DNA of 64,000 nt, from positions 3,472,001 to 3,536,000 of the forward strand of contig NZ_CP016448.1 in NCBI RefSeq assembly GCF_001713355.1, written 5' to 3'. Shown in pieces: positions 1 through 9,848 of this stretch. Within the stretch, counting starts at the first letter, position 1; each line of letters starts with the position of its first letter. The notes beneath the pieces are model-generated. The model saw only the letters and a list, made by a program, of their open reading frames with translations. It searched no databases and had not been told where the DNA came from. The DNA is from Methyloversatilis sp. RAC08. GTDB taxonomy: Bacteria; Pseudomonadota; Gammaproteobacteria; Burkholderiales; Rhodocyclaceae. Position numbers and translations under genes: made by a program.

Positions 1-1012
1 CGGCATCATCGTGATCGCTGCGACCAACCGGCCGGACGTGCTCGATCCCGCGCTGCTGCGCCCGGGCCGCTTCGACCGTCAGGTGGTGGTGCCGCTGCCG
101 GATATCCGCGGTCGCGAACAGATTCTTGCGGTGCACATGCGCAAGGTACCGCTCGCACCGGACGTCAAGGCGGAAATCATCGCCCGCGGTACGCCGGGTT
201 TCTCCGGCGCCGACCTGGCCAACCTTGTCAATGAGGCGGCGCTGTTCGCTGCGCGCGGCAACAAGCGCGTGGTCGACATGGAAGATTTCGAGCGCGCCAA
301 GGACAAGATCATCATGGGTGCCGAGCGCCGCACCATGGTCATGGACGAGGAAGAAAAGCGGAACACCGCCTATCACGAGTCCGGCCACGCCGTCGTCGGC
401 ATGCTGCTGCCCAAGTGCGATCCGGTCCACAAGGTGACGATCATCCCGCGTGGTCGTGCGCTGGGCGTGACGATGTCGCTGCCCGAAAAGGACCGCTACA
501 GCTACGACAAGGAATACTGCCTGCAGCTCATTTCGATGATGCTGGCGGGGCGCATCGCGGAAGAGATATTCATGCACCAGATGACCAACGGGGCGGCGAA
601 CGACTTCCAGCGCGCGACCGATCTGGCCCGCAGGATGGTGACGCAATGGGGCATGTCGGATCTGATGGGCGCCATGGTGTACGGCGAGGAAGAGGGCGAG
701 GTGTTCCTAGGCCGTTCGATGGCCACCCACCGCAATATGTCGGAAACGACCATGCAGCGCGTCGATGCCGAAATCCGCCGCATCATCGATGATCGTTACG
801 CCGAAGCGCGACGCCTGCTCGAGGAGAACCGCGACAAGGTCGAGGCGATGACCCAGGCGCTGCTGGACTTCGAAACCATCGACGCCGACCAGATCGATGA
901 CGTGATGAACAGCCGGCCGGTCCGCCCGCCGAAGCCCACGTCGCGTCCGCCGAAGCCGTCGGCCGACAGCAATACGCCGGGCGCTGCCCCGAGTGCCGCC
1001 GCGCCGGCCTGA
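1..1012 (+). CDS. ftsH: ATP-dependent zinc metalloprotease FtsH (C-terminal part, 5' end outside window)
   Basis: Membrane-anchored AAA+ protease that degrades membrane and regulatory proteins. The reading frame is already open at the first bases, so the N-terminal membrane segments and Walker motifs lie upstream; about 337 residues are visible. The visible part starts in the AAA+ second region of homology (AATNRPD, then LRPGRFDR with the arginine fingers). The zinc-protease motif HESGH follows near bases 375-390, and the third metal ligand is in [15 protein letters not shown]. The tail is Pro/Ala-rich, as is common in betaproteobacterial FtsH. A strong terminator follows. Identity is certain; only the start is missing. 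Confidence 0.97.
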   Translation, partial: GIIVIAATNRPDVLDPALLRPGRFDRQVVVPLPDIRGREQILAVHMRKVPLAPDVKAEIIARGTPGFSGADLANLVNEAALFAARGNKRVVDMEDFERAKDKIIMGAERRTMVMDEEEKRNTAYHESGHAVVGMLLPKCDPVHKVTIIPRGRALGVTMSLPEKDRYSYDKEYCLQLISMMLAGRIAEEIFMHQMTNGAANDFQRATDLARRMVTQWGMSDLMGAMVYGEEEGEVFLGRSMATHRNMSETTMQRVDAEIRRIIDDRYAEARRLLEENRDKVEAMTQALLDFETIDADQIDDVMNSRPVRPPKPTSRPPKPSADSNTPGAAPSAAAPA

Positions 1013-1035
1013 CCGGCGCTGCGCTGCAACCCCGA

Positions 1036-1064
1036 CCGGAGGCTGATGCCTCCGGTTTTCTTTT
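1036..1064 (+). terminator. Rho-independent terminator after ftsH
   Basis: An 8-bp perfect stem (CCGGAGGC paired with GCCTCCGG) closes a TGAT loop and is followed by TTTTCTTTT. It sits directly between ftsH and folP, so folP needs read-through or its own promoter. Confidence 0.9.
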
Positions 1065-1073
1065 GTGAGCGCC

Positions 1074-1931
1074 ATGAACGCACCTTCTGCCGCCCGAAGC
1101 TTTCACTGCGGTGACTACCGCCTTCCGCTCGACCGCCCGCTGATCATGGGCATCGTCAATGCCACGCCGGATTCATTCTCGGGCGACGGCGTGGCCTTCG
1201 ACCTTGAACGCGCCGTGGCGCAGGCTCGACAGTTCATCGCCGATGGCGCCGATGTGCTGGATATCGGTGGCGAATCCACCCGTCCGGGCTCCGATCCGGT
1301 ATCTGCGCAAGAAGAGCTGAGTCGGGTCGTACCGGTCATCGAAGCGCTGTCCGGCCTGGGCGTGCCGCTGTCGATCGACACCTGGAAACCGGAGGTGATG
1401 CGGGCGGCTCTGGCCGCGGGCGCGTCGCTGGTCAATGACATCAACGGCCTGCGCGCATCCGGCGCGCTGGACGTTGTCGCGGCGACCGATGCCGGTGTTT
1501 GCATCATGCACATGCAGGGCACGCCGCAAACCATGCAGCTTTCGCCGAGTTATGCCGATGTATGCCGTGAGGTGACTGATTTCCTTCTGCAAAGCGCCCG
1601 GCGGGCGCAGGATGCGGGCGTTGACCGGTCGCGCATCATGCTCGATCCGGGTTTCGGTTTCGGCAAGACCTCGGCGCACAACCTCGAATTGATCCGGGGG
1701 CTGACCGATCTGGCCGGATGCGGTTACCCGTTGCTGGTCGGCCTGTCCCGCAAATCCGTGCTGGGGCGGCTGACCGGGCGTCCGGTCACGGATCGCGTGG
1801 CTGCCAGTGTGGCGGCGGCGCTTGCGTCCGTTGCGCGGGGTGCATGGATGGTACGGGTACACGATGTGGCGGCGACGCGCGATGCGCTGGCTGTCTGGCA
1901 GGTCGCAGGGGTTTTCCCGGACCGCCCTTGA
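1074..1931 (+). CDS. folP: Dihydropteroate synthase
   Basis: Condenses 6-hydroxymethyl-7,8-dihydropterin diphosphate with p-aminobenzoate in folate synthesis; target of sulfonamides. TIM-barrel family signatures appear in order: [72 protein letters not shown] and RVHDVA. About 285 residues, the family length. The start is ambiguous between ATG 1074 and GTG 1065; the GTG abuts the U-tract of the preceding terminator and neither has a good Shine-Dalgarno, so the ATG is chosen. glmM follows after 13 bases, the usual betaproteobacterial pairing; folK of the same pathway is at 25186-25734. Confidence 0.96.
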   Translation: MNAPSAARSFHCGDYRLPLDRPLIMGIVNATPDSFSGDGVAFDLERAVAQARQFIADGADVLDIGGESTRPGSDPVSAQEELSRVVPVIEALSGLGVPLSIDTWKPEVMRAALAAGASLVNDINGLRASGALDVVAATDAGVCIMHMQGTPQTMQLSPSYADVCREVTDFLLQSARRAQDAGVDRSRIMLDPGFGFGKTSAHNLELIRGLTDLAGCGYPLLVGLSRKSVLGRLTGRPVTDRVAASVAAALASVARGAWMVRVHDVAATRDALAVWQVAGVFPDRP

Positions 1932-1944
1932 GGAGACGAACAAG

Positions 1945-3300
1945 ATGTCGAGACGTTATTTCGGTACTGATGGCGTGCGTGGCCGTGTCGGTCAGGCGCC
2001 GATCACCCCCGATTTCGTGATGCGGCTTGGCTATGCAGCCGGACGCGTGCTGGTGGCCACCGAACACCTGCCAGCCGGTGAGCACCCGGCGGTGCTGATC
2101 GGCAAGGACACGCGGGTGTCGGGCTACATGCTCGAAGCCGCCCTGGAAGCAGGCTTTGCTGCAGCCGGGGTCGACACCATGCTGGCCAAGGTGGTGCCGA
2201 CACCGGCCGTCGCCTATCTGACACGTGCGCTGCGCCTGCAGGCAGGCGTCGTGATCAGCGCCTCGCACAACCCGTTCGAAGATAACGGAATCAAGTTCTT
2301 CTCCGCGCGCGGCACCAAGTTGCCCGACGAGGTCGAACTGCAGATCGAGGCACTGCTCGACGAACCGATGGGCTGCATGGAGTCGTCGCGACTGGGCAAG
2401 GCGCGCCGCATCGAGGATGCGCCGGGCCGTTACATCGAATTCTGCAAGAGCACCTTCCCGACCGAACTCGATCTGCGCGGGCTGAAGATCGCGCTCGACT
2501 GCGCGCACGGTGCAGCGTATTCGATCGCGCCCAAGGTGTTCCACGAACTGGGTGCCGAGGTCGTGTGCGTCGGCTGCAGCCCGAACGGCATGAACATCAA
2601 TGACGGCGTGGGTGCCACGGCGCCGGCATCGCTGTCGGAGGCGGTCCGCACTTTCGGTGCGGATATCGGCATCGCGCTGGACGGCGACGCCGACCGCCTG
2701 ATGATGTGCGACGCTTCCGGTCGCATCTACGATGGTGACGAACTGCTGTACGTGATCGCCGGCCAGCGGCTGCGCGAAGGCCGGCTGAACGGTGTGGTCG
2801 GCACGCTGATGACCAATCTGGCGCTGGAGCACGCACTGCACGAAATGGGTGTCGGTCTGGCCCGCGCCAAGGTCGGCGACCGCTACGTGCTGGAAGCGCT
2901 GCACAAGCAGGGCTGGCGCCTGGGTGGCGAGAATTCGGGTCACATCATCGACCTCGATCGCCATACGACGGGTGACGGCATCGTCGCGGCACTGCAGGTG
3001 CTGGCGGCGCTGCGCTCGCAGGACGTGAGTCTCGATCAGGCCTGCTCCGGACTGAAGCTCTATCCGCAGAAGCTCGTCAATGTGAAGCTGCGCCCGGGAT
3101 TCGACTGGTCCAAGGCGCCGATCATCGATCAGACGCGCATCGAAGTCGAAGGTGAACTGGCCCAGCGTGGTCGCGTGCTGCTGCGTCCGTCGGGCACCGA
3201 GCCATTGTTGCGCGTCATGGTCGAAGGGCAGGATGCGGCGGAAGTCGGTCGGCTCGCGATGCGCCTGGCCGAAGTCGTCAGATCCGCGATGGCTGCCTGA
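1945..3300 (+). CDS. glmM: Phosphoglucosamine mutase
   Basis: Interconverts glucosamine-6-phosphate and glucosamine-1-phosphate for UDP-GlcNAc, peptidoglycan and LPS synthesis. 451 residues, the family length. It opens with [12 protein letters not shown]. The phosphoserine loop is [12 protein letters not shown] (Ser about residue 107), the metal loop is DGDADRL, the sugar-binding loop GGENSGH, and the phosphate-binding loop [14 protein letters not shown]. The start is set by AGGAGA at 1931-1936, 8 bases before the ATG; a longer in-frame extension upstream lies inside folP and is rejected. Probably co-transcribed with folP and ended by the terminator below. Confidence 0.97.
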   Translation: MSRRYFGTDGVRGRVGQAPITPDFVMRLGYAAGRVLVATEHLPAGEHPAVLIGKDTRVSGYMLEAALEAGFAAAGVDTMLAKVVPTPAVAYLTRALRLQAGVVISASHNPFEDNGIKFFSARGTKLPDEVELQIEALLDEPMGCMESSRLGKARRIEDAPGRYIEFCKSTFPTELDLRGLKIALDCAHGAAYSIAPKVFHELGAEVVCVGCSPNGMNINDGVGATAPASLSEAVRTFGADIGIALDGDADRLMMCDASGRIYDGDELLYVIAGQRLREGRLNGVVGTLMTNLALEHALHEMGVGLARAKVGDRYVLEALHKQGWRLGGENSGHIIDLDRHTTGDGIVAALQVLAALRSQDVSLDQACSGLKLYPQKLVNVKLRPGFDWSKAPIIDQTRIEVEGELAQRGRVLLRPSGTEPLLRVMVEGQDAAEVGRLAMRLAEVVRSAMAA

Positions 3301-3325
3301 CGACGCAGAGCGGTCTTCATCCGGA

Positions 3326-3365
3326 AATGCCGCCTCCGCTCCTGCGGGGCGGCATTTTGTTTTTG
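3326..3365 (+). terminator. Rho-independent terminator after glmM
   Basis: A 9-bp stem (AATGCCGCC, 3326-3334, with GGCGGCATT, 3348-3356) is followed by TTGTTTTT. It separates glmM from the sulfhydrylase gene. Confidence 0.85.
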
Positions 3366-3435
3366 CTGCACCGCTTTTGTGCATGATGCCCGTCGCGTGT
3401 AGATTTCCGCCCTTAACGTCAGGGAGGACACGACC

Positions 3436-4707
3436 ATGCGTCTCGACACGCTCGCCATTCACGCCGGCTATTCGCCGGACCCCACCACCAAGGCGGTGGC
3501 GGTGCCGATCTATCAGACCACCAGCTACGCCTTTGACGACACCCAGCACGGGGCCGACCTGTTCGATCTCAAGGTGAAGGGCAACATCTACACCCGCATC
3601 ATGAACCCGACCAGCGATGTGCTGGAGCAGCGCGTCGCCGCGCTCGAGGGCGGCATCGGGGCGCTGGCGCTGGCCTCAGGCCAGGCGGCGATCACCTACG
3701 CGATCATGACCATCGCCGAAGCGGGCGACAACATCGTCGCCACCTCGGCGCTGTATGGCGGCACCTACAATCTGTTCGCGCACACGCTGCCGCAGTACGG
3801 CATCGAGGTGCGCTTCGTCGATGCGGCCGATCCGGCCTCGGCGGCGGCGAAGATCGATGCGCGCACCAAGGCGGTATTCTGCGAGTCGATCGGCAATCCG
3901 CTCGGCAACGTGGTCGACTTCGCGGCCTTCGCCGACGTGGCGCACCGCGCCGGCGTGCCGCTGATCGTCGACAACACCGTGCCGTCGCCCTGGCTGACAC
4001 GGCCGATCGAGCACGGCGCCGACATCGTCGTGCATTCACTGACCAAATACATGGGCGGTCACGGCACCAGCATCGGCGGCATCATCGTCGACGGCGGCCG
4101 TTTCCCGTGGACCGAGCACAAGGCGCGCTTTCGCCGGCTGAACGAGCCGGAAGTGAGCTATCACGGCGTGATCTACACCGAGGCGCTGGGGCCGGCGGCC
4201 TACATCGGCCGGGCACGCACGGTGCCGCTGCGCAACATGGGCGCAGCGATCTCGCCATTCAACAGTTTTCTGATCCTGCAGGGACTCGAAACACTGGGTC
4301 TGCGCATGGAACGACACTGCGAGAACGCCACCGCGGTGGCCCGTCATCTCCAGGCGCATCCCAAGGTCGAATGGGTCAATTACGCGGGGCTGCCTGAGCA
4401 TCCGAGCCATGGTCTGGTGCAGCGCTATTTCGGTGGCAAGGCGTCCGGTCTGCTCACCTTCGGCGTCAAGGGAGGCCGTGAGGCCGGCGCGCGCTTCCAG
4501 GACGCGCTCAAGCTGATCACCCGCCTGGTCAATATCGGCGACGCCAAATCGCTGGCCTGCCATCCGGCCTCGACCACTCATCGCCAGCTGTCGCCGGACG
4601 AACTGAAGCGGGCTGGCGTGTCGGAAGACATGGTGCGCCTGTCGATCGGCATCGAGCACATCGACGACATCGTGGAGGATCTGGAACAGGCGCTGCAGAC
4701 GGTCTGA
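3436..4707 (+). CDS. metY: O-acetylhomoserine (or O-succinylhomoserine) sulfhydrylase
   Basis: PLP enzyme of the Cys/Met metabolism family that makes homocysteine from an activated homoserine and sulfide (direct sulfhydrylation route to methionine). 423 residues, matching MetY (about 420-430) better than the shorter MetZ. Visible motifs: TLAIHAGYSPD near the N-terminus, YTRIMNPTSDVLEQRVA, LASGQAAITYA (PLP phosphate region), the VDNTVPSPWLTRP segment, and HSLTKYMGGHGT with the Schiff-base lysine at about residue 204. The start has a strong AGGGAGG Shine-Dalgarno. Acetyl versus succinyl donor cannot be read from sequence alone. Single gene with its own terminator-bounded context. Confidence 0.9.
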   Translation: MRLDTLAIHAGYSPDPTTKAVAVPIYQTTSYAFDDTQHGADLFDLKVKGNIYTRIMNPTSDVLEQRVAALEGGIGALALASGQAAITYAIMTIAEAGDNIVATSALYGGTYNLFAHTLPQYGIEVRFVDAADPASAAAKIDARTKAVFCESIGNPLGNVVDFAAFADVAHRAGVPLIVDNTVPSPWLTRPIEHGADIVVHSLTKYMGGHGTSIGGIIVDGGRFPWTEHKARFRRLNEPEVSYHGVIYTEALGPAAYIGRARTVPLRNMGAAISPFNSFLILQGLETLGLRMERHCENATAVARHLQAHPKVEWVNYAGLPEHPSHGLVQRYFGGKASGLLTFGVKGGREAGARFQDALKLITRLVNIGDAKSLACHPASTTHRQLSPDELKRAGVSEDMVRLSIGIEHIDDIVEDLEQALQTV

Positions 4708-4734
4708 TGACGGTCGGAAGGGTGGTTCGATGAA

Positions 4735-4771
4735 TTGTTACACCTTCACATGGCTGTAACAAAGTCTTCAT
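4735..4771 (+). promoter_or_regulatory. Pho box and overlapping inverted repeat upstream of pstS
   Basis: CTGTAACAAAGTCTTCAT at 4754-4771 fits the PhoB site layout: two CTGTNAT-like 7-mers separated by 4 bases. The first half also belongs to an exact 8-bp inverted repeat, TTGTTACA (4735-4742) with TGTAACAA (4755-4762). It lies about 50 bases before pstS, consistent with PhoB activation under phosphate starvation. PhoB binding is inferred. Confidence 0.7.
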
Positions 4772-4820
4772 AGACTGCGCAGGTCGCATCGAAAACGATG
4801 ACACCCTACGGAGACTACTG

Positions 4821-5819
4821 ATGAACGTACGCAAGATCGCCACCCTGACCGCCGCCCTTGGCGCTCTGTTCGCTTCCGGCTCGGCTCTGGCTCAGGAGTT
4901 GATCAAGATTGACGGTTCCAGCACCGTATTTCCGGTGACCGAAGCGGTTGCCGAAGAATTCCAGAAGGCCAAGAAGGGCAAGGTTCAAGTCACGGTCGGC
5001 ATTTCCGGCACCGGTGGCGGTTTCAAGAAGTTCTGCCGCGGCGAAACCGCGATCCAGAACGCGTCGCGCCCGATCCTCGAAAAGGAAATGGCGGACTGCA
5101 AGGCCGCCGGCATCAAGTATGTTGAACTGCCGGTCGCCTTCGACGCGCTGACTGTCGTGATGAACCCGAAGAACACCTTCCTGAAGCAGGCGACCGTCGA
5201 AGAGCTGAAGAAGATGTGGGAGCCGTCTGCCCAGGGCAAGATCACCAAGTGGAACCAGGTCAATCCGGCCTGGCCGGATGCGCCGATGAAGCTGTTCGGC
5301 GCGGGCGCCGACTCGGGTACTTTCGACTACTTCACTGAAGCCATCGTCGGCAAGTCGAAATCCAGCCGCGGCGACTTCACCGCCTCGGAAGACGACAATG
5401 TGCTGGTGCAGGGCGTGTCGCGCGACGTGAATGCGATCGGCTACTTCGGTTATGCCTACTACGCGGAAAACCAGGACAAGCTGAAGGCTGTCCCCATCGT
5501 CAATCCGAAGACCGGCAAGCCGGTTCTGCCGTCACTCGAAGCGGTGATCGCCGGTGATTACCAGCCGTTGTCGCGCCCGATCTTCATCTACGTGAATGCG
5601 GCCGAAATCAGCCGCCCGGAGATCAAGGAATTCGTCGAGTTCTACCTCAACGAAAGCGAAGAACTGGTGAAGGAAGTGAAGTACGTGCCGCTGACCAAGG
5701 CCGACTACAAGCACGCGCTCGACAACTTCACCAAGAAGCGCACCGGCACTGCCTTCGGTGGTGTGGCCGAAGTGGGCGTAACGGTGTCGGAACTGCTCAA
5801 GCGCGATCCGAAGGAATAA
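4821..5819 (+). CDS. pstS: Periplasmic phosphate-binding protein PstS
   Basis: High-affinity phosphate receptor of the Pst ABC importer. 332 residues. The N-terminal signal peptide (positive MNVRK, hydrophobic core, cleavage about SALA-QE near residue 24) exports it. The phosphate-binding loops are visible: DGSSTVFPVTEAV right after the signal, SGTGGGFKKFCRGE, and GAGADSGTFDYF. A TACGGAG-like Shine-Dalgarno precedes the ATG, and a Pho box lies upstream. The terminator immediately downstream should make PstS more abundant than the membrane components, as expected for a binding protein. Confidence 0.96.
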   Translation: MNVRKIATLTAALGALFASGSALAQELIKIDGSSTVFPVTEAVAEEFQKAKKGKVQVTVGISGTGGGFKKFCRGETAIQNASRPILEKEMADCKAAGIKYVELPVAFDALTVVMNPKNTFLKQATVEELKKMWEPSAQGKITKWNQVNPAWPDAPMKLFGAGADSGTFDYFTEAIVGKSKSSRGDFTASEDDNVLVQGVSRDVNAIGYFGYAYYAENQDKLKAVPIVNPKTGKPVLPSLEAVIAGDYQPLSRPIFIYVNAAEISRPEIKEFVEFYLNESEELVKEVKYVPLTKADYKHALDNFTKKRTGTAFGGVAEVGVTVSELLKRDPKE

Positions 5820-5834
5820 AGCAGGCGCAGAGAT

Positions 5835-5861
5835 GCCCCGGGCGCAAGTCCGGGGCTTTTT
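5835..5861 (+). terminator. Terminator between pstS and pstC
   Basis: A 7-bp stem GCCCCGG (5835-5841) with CCGGGGC (5850-5856) is followed by five T. It sits inside the pst operon and likely acts as a partial terminator that lowers pstCAB relative to pstS. Confidence 0.8.
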
Positions 5862-5893
5862 GCTGTCCAGTCGCCGCAACTGCCCGCGGCCGA

Positions 5894-5899
5894 TAGAAT
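5894..5899 (+). promoter_or_regulatory. Possible -10 element (TAGAAT) for pstC
   Basis: TAGAAT lies 11 bases before the chosen pstC ATG and after the pstS terminator. No good -35 is seen about 17 bases upstream, so this is a weak call. If real, pstCAB has its own start and a very short leader. Confidence 0.3.
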
Positions 5900-5910
5900 G
5901 AGCGCCCCAA

Positions 5911-6867
5911 ATGTCCGCCAACGCCCCGCCCATGTCAGCACCTTTGTCGAGTGCGCCCGATACGGTCAGCGACCGCCTGCGCAAGCGCGCATCCCGTCAC
6001 GTCAAGGAAAGGCTGATCGAATTCGTCCTGTTCGCGGCCGCGTCGGTGTCAGTGATCACGACGATCGCCATCGTCTATGTGCTCGTCAGCGAGTCGCTGA
6101 TGCTGTTCGAACACGTGTCGCTGTGGGACTTCCTGACCGACACGCAATGGACCCCGCTGTTCGACGATGCCCACTACGGCATCATGGTGCTGCTGTCGGG
6201 CACGCTCACCAGTTCTTTTGTCGCCCTGGCGGTGGCTTTGCCGCTGGGTACCATCATCGCGATCTACCTGTCTGAATTCGCGTCATTCCGGACGCGCGAA
6301 ATAGCCAAGCCTTTCCTCGAACTGCTCGGCGGCGTTCCGACCATCGTCTATGGCTACTTCGCGCTGACCGTGGTCACGCCGATACTGCAGATATTCTTCC
6401 CGGAACTTCCCGGCTTCAGCCTGCTGTCGGCAGGTCTGGTCATGGGCATCATGATCATTCCCTACGTCAGTTCGCTGTCGGAAGACGCGATGCGCGCGGT
6501 ACCGATGAGCCTGCGCGAAGGTTCGTATGCCATGGGCGCCACGCGTCTGCAGACTGCGCTGCGCACCGTGGTGCCGGCGGCGACGTCCGGCATCGCTTCG
6601 GCCTACATCCTCGGCATTTCGCGCGCGGTTGGCGAAACGATGATTCTTGCCGTCGCGGCCGGCATGCAGCCGAATCTCACGCTGAATCCGACCGAACCGG
6701 GCGCGACCATCACGTCCTACATCGTGCAGGTGGCGCTGGGTGACCTGCCGCACGGCTCGATCGGCTACCAGACGATCTTTGCCGCCGGCCTGATGCTGAT
6801 GTTGCTGACCCTGTGTTTCAACCTGCTTGGCTACTACCTGCGCAAGCGCTTCCGTGAGGTGTACTGA
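5911..6867 (+). CDS. pstC: Phosphate ABC transporter permease PstC
   Basis: Inner-membrane subunit that forms the phosphate channel with PstA. 318 residues with six predicted membrane segments, starting around residues 40-65 after a cytoplasmic N-terminus. The binding-protein-dependent permease coupling region is visible (MRAVPMSLREGSYAMGATRLQT followed by RAVGETMILAVAAG). ATG 5911 is used; ATG 5932 is an alternative. pstA starts 3 bases after its stop, so the two are co-translated. Confidence 0.95.
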   Translation: MSANAPPMSAPLSSAPDTVSDRLRKRASRHVKERLIEFVLFAAASVSVITTIAIVYVLVSESLMLFEHVSLWDFLTDTQWTPLFDDAHYGIMVLLSGTLTSSFVALAVALPLGTIIAIYLSEFASFRTREIAKPFLELLGGVPTIVYGYFALTVVTPILQIFFPELPGFSLLSAGLVMGIMIIPYVSSLSEDAMRAVPMSLREGSYAMGATRLQTALRTVVPAATSGIASAYILGISRAVGETMILAVAAGMQPNLTLNPTEPGATITSYIVQVALGDLPHGSIGYQTIFAAGLMLMLLTLCFNLLGYYLRKRFREVY

Positions 6868-6870
6868 GCG

Positions 6871-7794
6871 ATGAATCAACAGGATATCCAGGCCATCCGG
6901 GCCATCATCACGCGCCACAAGCGCTGGGACCTGCTGTTCGGGCTGATCGGTGTGCTCGCCCTGATGGTCGGCGTGCTCACCTTCACTGCGCTGTTTGCGG
7001 ACATGGCGATGAAAGGGTGGGAACGCCTCGACTACGATTTCATGACGAACTTCCCGTCGCGCCGTGCGGGCAGCGCCGGCATCCTGTCGGCGTGGGTCGG
7101 CACCATCCTGGTCATGCTCGTGACCGCGATGTCTGCCGTGCCGCTGGGAGTCGCCGCCGGCATCTATCTGGAAGAGTACGCGCCGAAGAACTGGGTGACC
7201 GACATCATCGAAATCAATGTGACCAACCTCGCCGGCGTGCCGTCCATCGTCTATGGCCTGCTGGCGCTCGGCTTGTTCGTCTACAAGTTCGGTTTTGGCC
7301 AGAGCGTGCTGTCGGCCGGCCTGACATTGGGCTTGCTGATTCTGCCTGTCGTCATTGTGGCAACCCGCGAATCGATCCGTGCCATTCCGCAGATGGTGCG
7401 TGAAGGCTCGTATGCCTGCGGCGCGACGACCTGGCAGACGGTAAAGGACCACATCCTGCCGTATTCGAGCGCCGGCATCCTGACCGGCATCATCATCGGC
7501 ATGGCGCGCGCGATCGGTGAAACCGCGCCCATCATCACGATCGGCGCATTGACCTTCATCGCTTTCCTGCCGCCGTCGCCGATCGGCGAGGTTGCGCCCT
7601 ACATCAACTTCGACTGGCTGTTCGCACCCTTCACGGTGATGCCGATCCAGATGTTCAACTGGACATCGCGCCCGGAAGCCGCCTTCCAGGCCAACGCAGC
7701 CGCCGCCGGATTCGTGCTGGTGCTGATGACGCTGGCCATGAACGGCACTGCAATCTGGCTGCGCTACCGTCTGCGCCGCAACATCAAGTGGTAA
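6871..7794 (+). CDS. pstA: Phosphate ABC transporter permease PstA
   Basis: Second membrane subunit of the Pst importer. 307 residues, six hydrophobic segments. The permease signature runs from [17 protein letters not shown] to [16 protein letters not shown], the same pattern as in PstC. GTGAGGT about 10 bases upstream can serve as Shine-Dalgarno. It sits between pstC and pstB in the expected order. Confidence 0.95.
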   Translation: MNQQDIQAIRAIITRHKRWDLLFGLIGVLALMVGVLTFTALFADMAMKGWERLDYDFMTNFPSRRAGSAGILSAWVGTILVMLVTAMSAVPLGVAAGIYLEEYAPKNWVTDIIEINVTNLAGVPSIVYGLLALGLFVYKFGFGQSVLSAGLTLGLLILPVVIVATRESIRAIPQMVREGSYACGATTWQTVKDHILPYSSAGILTGIIIGMARAIGETAPIITIGALTFIAFLPPSPIGEVAPYINFDWLFAPFTVMPIQMFNWTSRPEAAFQANAAAAGFVLVLMTLAMNGTAIWLRYRLRRNIKW

Positions 7795-7828
7795 GCGGCT
7801 TCGCCCCCTGCATTCTGAGAGATCCGAC

Positions 7829-8614
7829 ATGAATACCGTGACCGACGCAAAAATCGCCATCAAGGCCGAGGTGCAGAACCTCGATTTTCACTACGGTGCC
7901 TTTCATGCCCTCAAGGGCATCAACATGCCGGTGCATGAAAAGAAGGTGACGGCGCTGATCGGCCCGTCGGGTTGCGGCAAGTCGACGCTGCTGCGCTGCT
8001 TCAACCGCATGCACGACCTGTATCCCGGCAACCGCTACGACGGCAAGATCCTGCTGCATCCGGACAACACCAATCTTCTCGACCAGGAAGTCGATCCGAT
8101 CGAGGTGCGCATGCGCATCAGCATGGTGTTCCAGAAGCCGAATCCGTTTCCCAAGTCGATTTACGAGAATGTCGCCTACGGCCTGCGCGTACGCGGCGAA
8201 AAGCGTCGTTCGGTGATCGACGAGCGGGTCGAAGAAGCGCTGCGCGGCGCGGCACTGTGGGAAGAGGTCAAGAACCGCCTGAACGAGCTGGGCGCCAATC
8301 TGTCCGGTGGTCAGCAGCAGCGGCTGTGCATCGCGCGCGCACTGGCGACCGACCCGGAAATCATCCTGTTCGATGAACCCACATCGGCGCTGGACCCGAT
8401 CGCCACCGCCAGCATCGAGGAACTGGTGACCGAACTGAAGGACAAGGTGACCATCCTGATCGTGACGCACAACATGCAGCAGGCGGCGCGCGTCAGCGAC
8501 TACACCGCCTACATGTTCATGGGCGAACTGATGGAATTCGGCCTGACCGACCAGATATTCATCAAGCCGCAGCGCAAGGAAACCGAGGACTACATCACCG
8601 GTCGATTCGGCTGA
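7829..8614 (+). CDS. pstB: Phosphate ABC transporter ATP-binding protein PstB
   Basis: ATPase that powers phosphate uptake. 261 residues. Walker [11 protein letters not shown]-loop [20 protein letters not shown] signature [15 protein letters not shown], Walker [14 protein letters not shown] and the H-loop IVTHNMQQA are all present. The pst set ends here: no phoU follows, unlike in many proteobacteria, so PhoU (if present) is encoded elsewhere. Confidence 0.97.
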   Translation: MNTVTDAKIAIKAEVQNLDFHYGAFHALKGINMPVHEKKVTALIGPSGCGKSTLLRCFNRMHDLYPGNRYDGKILLHPDNTNLLDQEVDPIEVRMRISMVFQKPNPFPKSIYENVAYGLRVRGEKRRSVIDERVEEALRGAALWEEVKNRLNELGANLSGGQQQRLCIARALATDPEIILFDEPTSALDPIATASIEELVTELKDKVTILIVTHNMQQAARVSDYTAYMFMGELMEFGLTDQIFIKPQRKETEDYITGRFG

Positions 8615-8663
8615 CCTGCTGCTGCCAGACGTGCGAACCCCGGATTTTTGCGCGGCCATGCGC

Positions 8664-8669
8664 TAGAAT
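8664..8669 (+). promoter_or_regulatory. Possible -10 element for tpiA
   Basis: TAGAAT about 40 bases before the tpiA start, in the 90-base gap after pstB. The -35 region is poor, so confidence is low. Confidence 0.35.
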
Positions 8670-8705
8670 CCGCGGTTTTGCTTTTGGCAGGTGACTGTGG
8701 CGGCG

Positions 8706-9461
8706 ATGCGAACACTGGTCGTAGGCAACTGGAAGATGCATGGCTCGCAGGCGGCGAACGCCGATCTGCTCAAGGCCTTGCGCAATGCGCCGGCCCCGGG
8801 CTTCCCGGTGGTGGTCTGCGTGCCGTACCCCTATCTGCAACAGGCGGCCGAACTGCTTGCGGGGTCCCATGTCGGCTGGGGTGCCCAGAACCTGAGCGAG
8901 CATCTGAAAAACGGCGCCTACACGGGCGAAGTATCGGGCGCGATGCTGGCGGATTTCCACTGTCAATACGTACTCGTGGGCCACTCCGAGCGGCGTGCGC
9001 TGTACGGCGAGAGCGACGAACTGGTCGCCGCCAAGACAGAAAGCGCGCTGGCATCCGGCCTGATTCCGATTGTTTGCGTCGGCGAAACACTGGACGAGCG
9101 CGAACGTGCCGTGACCGAGTCGGTGGTCGAGCGGCAGCTCATTGCGGTCCATGAGCGCATCGGAAGCGAGGCCCTGGCGCGCTGCGTGATCGCCTACGAG
9201 CCCGTGTGGGCCATCGGCACCGGCGTGACGGCCACGCCGGCGCAGGCGCAGGCGGTACACGCCTTCATTCGTGCGCGCCTTGAAGCACTGTGCGGTTCGG
9301 CAGTCGCAGCGCGCACATCGATTCTTTATGGCGGCAGTGTCAAGCCGCAAAACGCAGCCGAACTTTTCAGCCAGCCTGATATTGACGGCGGTCTTATTGG
9401 CGGCGCGGCGCTGGTGGCGGGGGATTTCCTCGCCATCGTTGCAGCTGCTGCTGCATCCTGA
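8706..9461 (+). CDS. tpiA: Triosephosphate isomerase
   Basis: Interconverts dihydroxyacetone phosphate and glyceraldehyde-3-phosphate in central carbon metabolism. 251 residues from ATG 8706, the family length. Catalytic residues are visible: Lys about 10 in GNWKMHG, His about 93 in GHSERR, Glu about 165 in AYEPVWAIGTG, with phosphate-binding YGGSV and GGALV near the end. GTG codons at 8691 and 8697 are possible alternative starts in the same frame. secG follows after 9 bases, a conserved pairing. Confidence 0.97.
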   Translation: MRTLVVGNWKMHGSQAANADLLKALRNAPAPGFPVVVCVPYPYLQQAAELLAGSHVGWGAQNLSEHLKNGAYTGEVSGAMLADFHCQYVLVGHSERRALYGESDELVAAKTESALASGLIPIVCVGETLDERERAVTESVVERQLIAVHERIGSEALARCVIAYEPVWAIGTGVTATPAQAQAVHAFIRARLEALCGSAVAARTSILYGGSVKPQNAAELFSQPDIDGGLIGGAALVAGDFLAIVAAAAAS

Positions 9462-9470
9462 GGTGATTTG

Positions 9471-9836
9471 ATGGGCATCGTTTTTTCAGTCGTACTTTCG
9501 GTCCACGTTCTGGTCGGCATTGCGGTGATCGTTCTTGTGCTGTTGCAGCATGGCAAGGGCGCAGACATGGGGGCCGCGTTCGGCGGTGGTGCGTCGGGCA
9601 GCCTGTTCGGCTCGTCCGGTTCGGCCAACTTCCTCAGCCGTGCCACCGGTGCGCTGGCGGCAGTGTTTTTCTGCACCAGCCTCGGCTTGAGCTACATTGC
9701 GACCAACCAGCCGCGCTCCGGCGCCAGTTCGGTCATCGACGCAGCCAAGGGGGTGACGGTTCCTGCCGTGCCGGCCGCGCCTCAGGCGCCCGAAGTGCAG
9801 AATCCCGATTCGAAGGCTGCCGATATTCCCAAGTAG
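9471..9836 (+). CDS. secG: Protein translocase subunit SecG
   Basis: Small membrane partner of SecYE in the Sec translocon. 121 residues with two membrane segments (about residues 2-22 and 53-73) around the conserved loop LLQHGKGADMGAAFGGG. The C-terminus is longer and Ala/Pro-rich, as in other betaproteobacteria. GAGGTGA just before the ATG is a Shine-Dalgarno with rather short spacing (4 bases). Confidence 0.95.
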   Translation: MGIVFSVVLSVHVLVGIAVIVLVLLQHGKGADMGAAFGGGASGSLFGSSGSANFLSRATGALAAVFFCTSLGLSYIATNQPRSGASSVIDAAKGVTVPAVPAAPQAPEVQNPDSKAADIPK

Positions 9837-9848
9837 GTTTCGGCTGAT

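Noticed and set aside
1786-3549. 587-codon minus-strand frame opposite glmM
   Set aside because: It is a shadow of high-GC coding DNA: low-complexity His/Gln/Arg-rich translation, antisense to a clearly identified gene. The same applies to the long minus-strand frames opposite pstCA, nuoD, nuoG, nuoL, nuoN and guaB.
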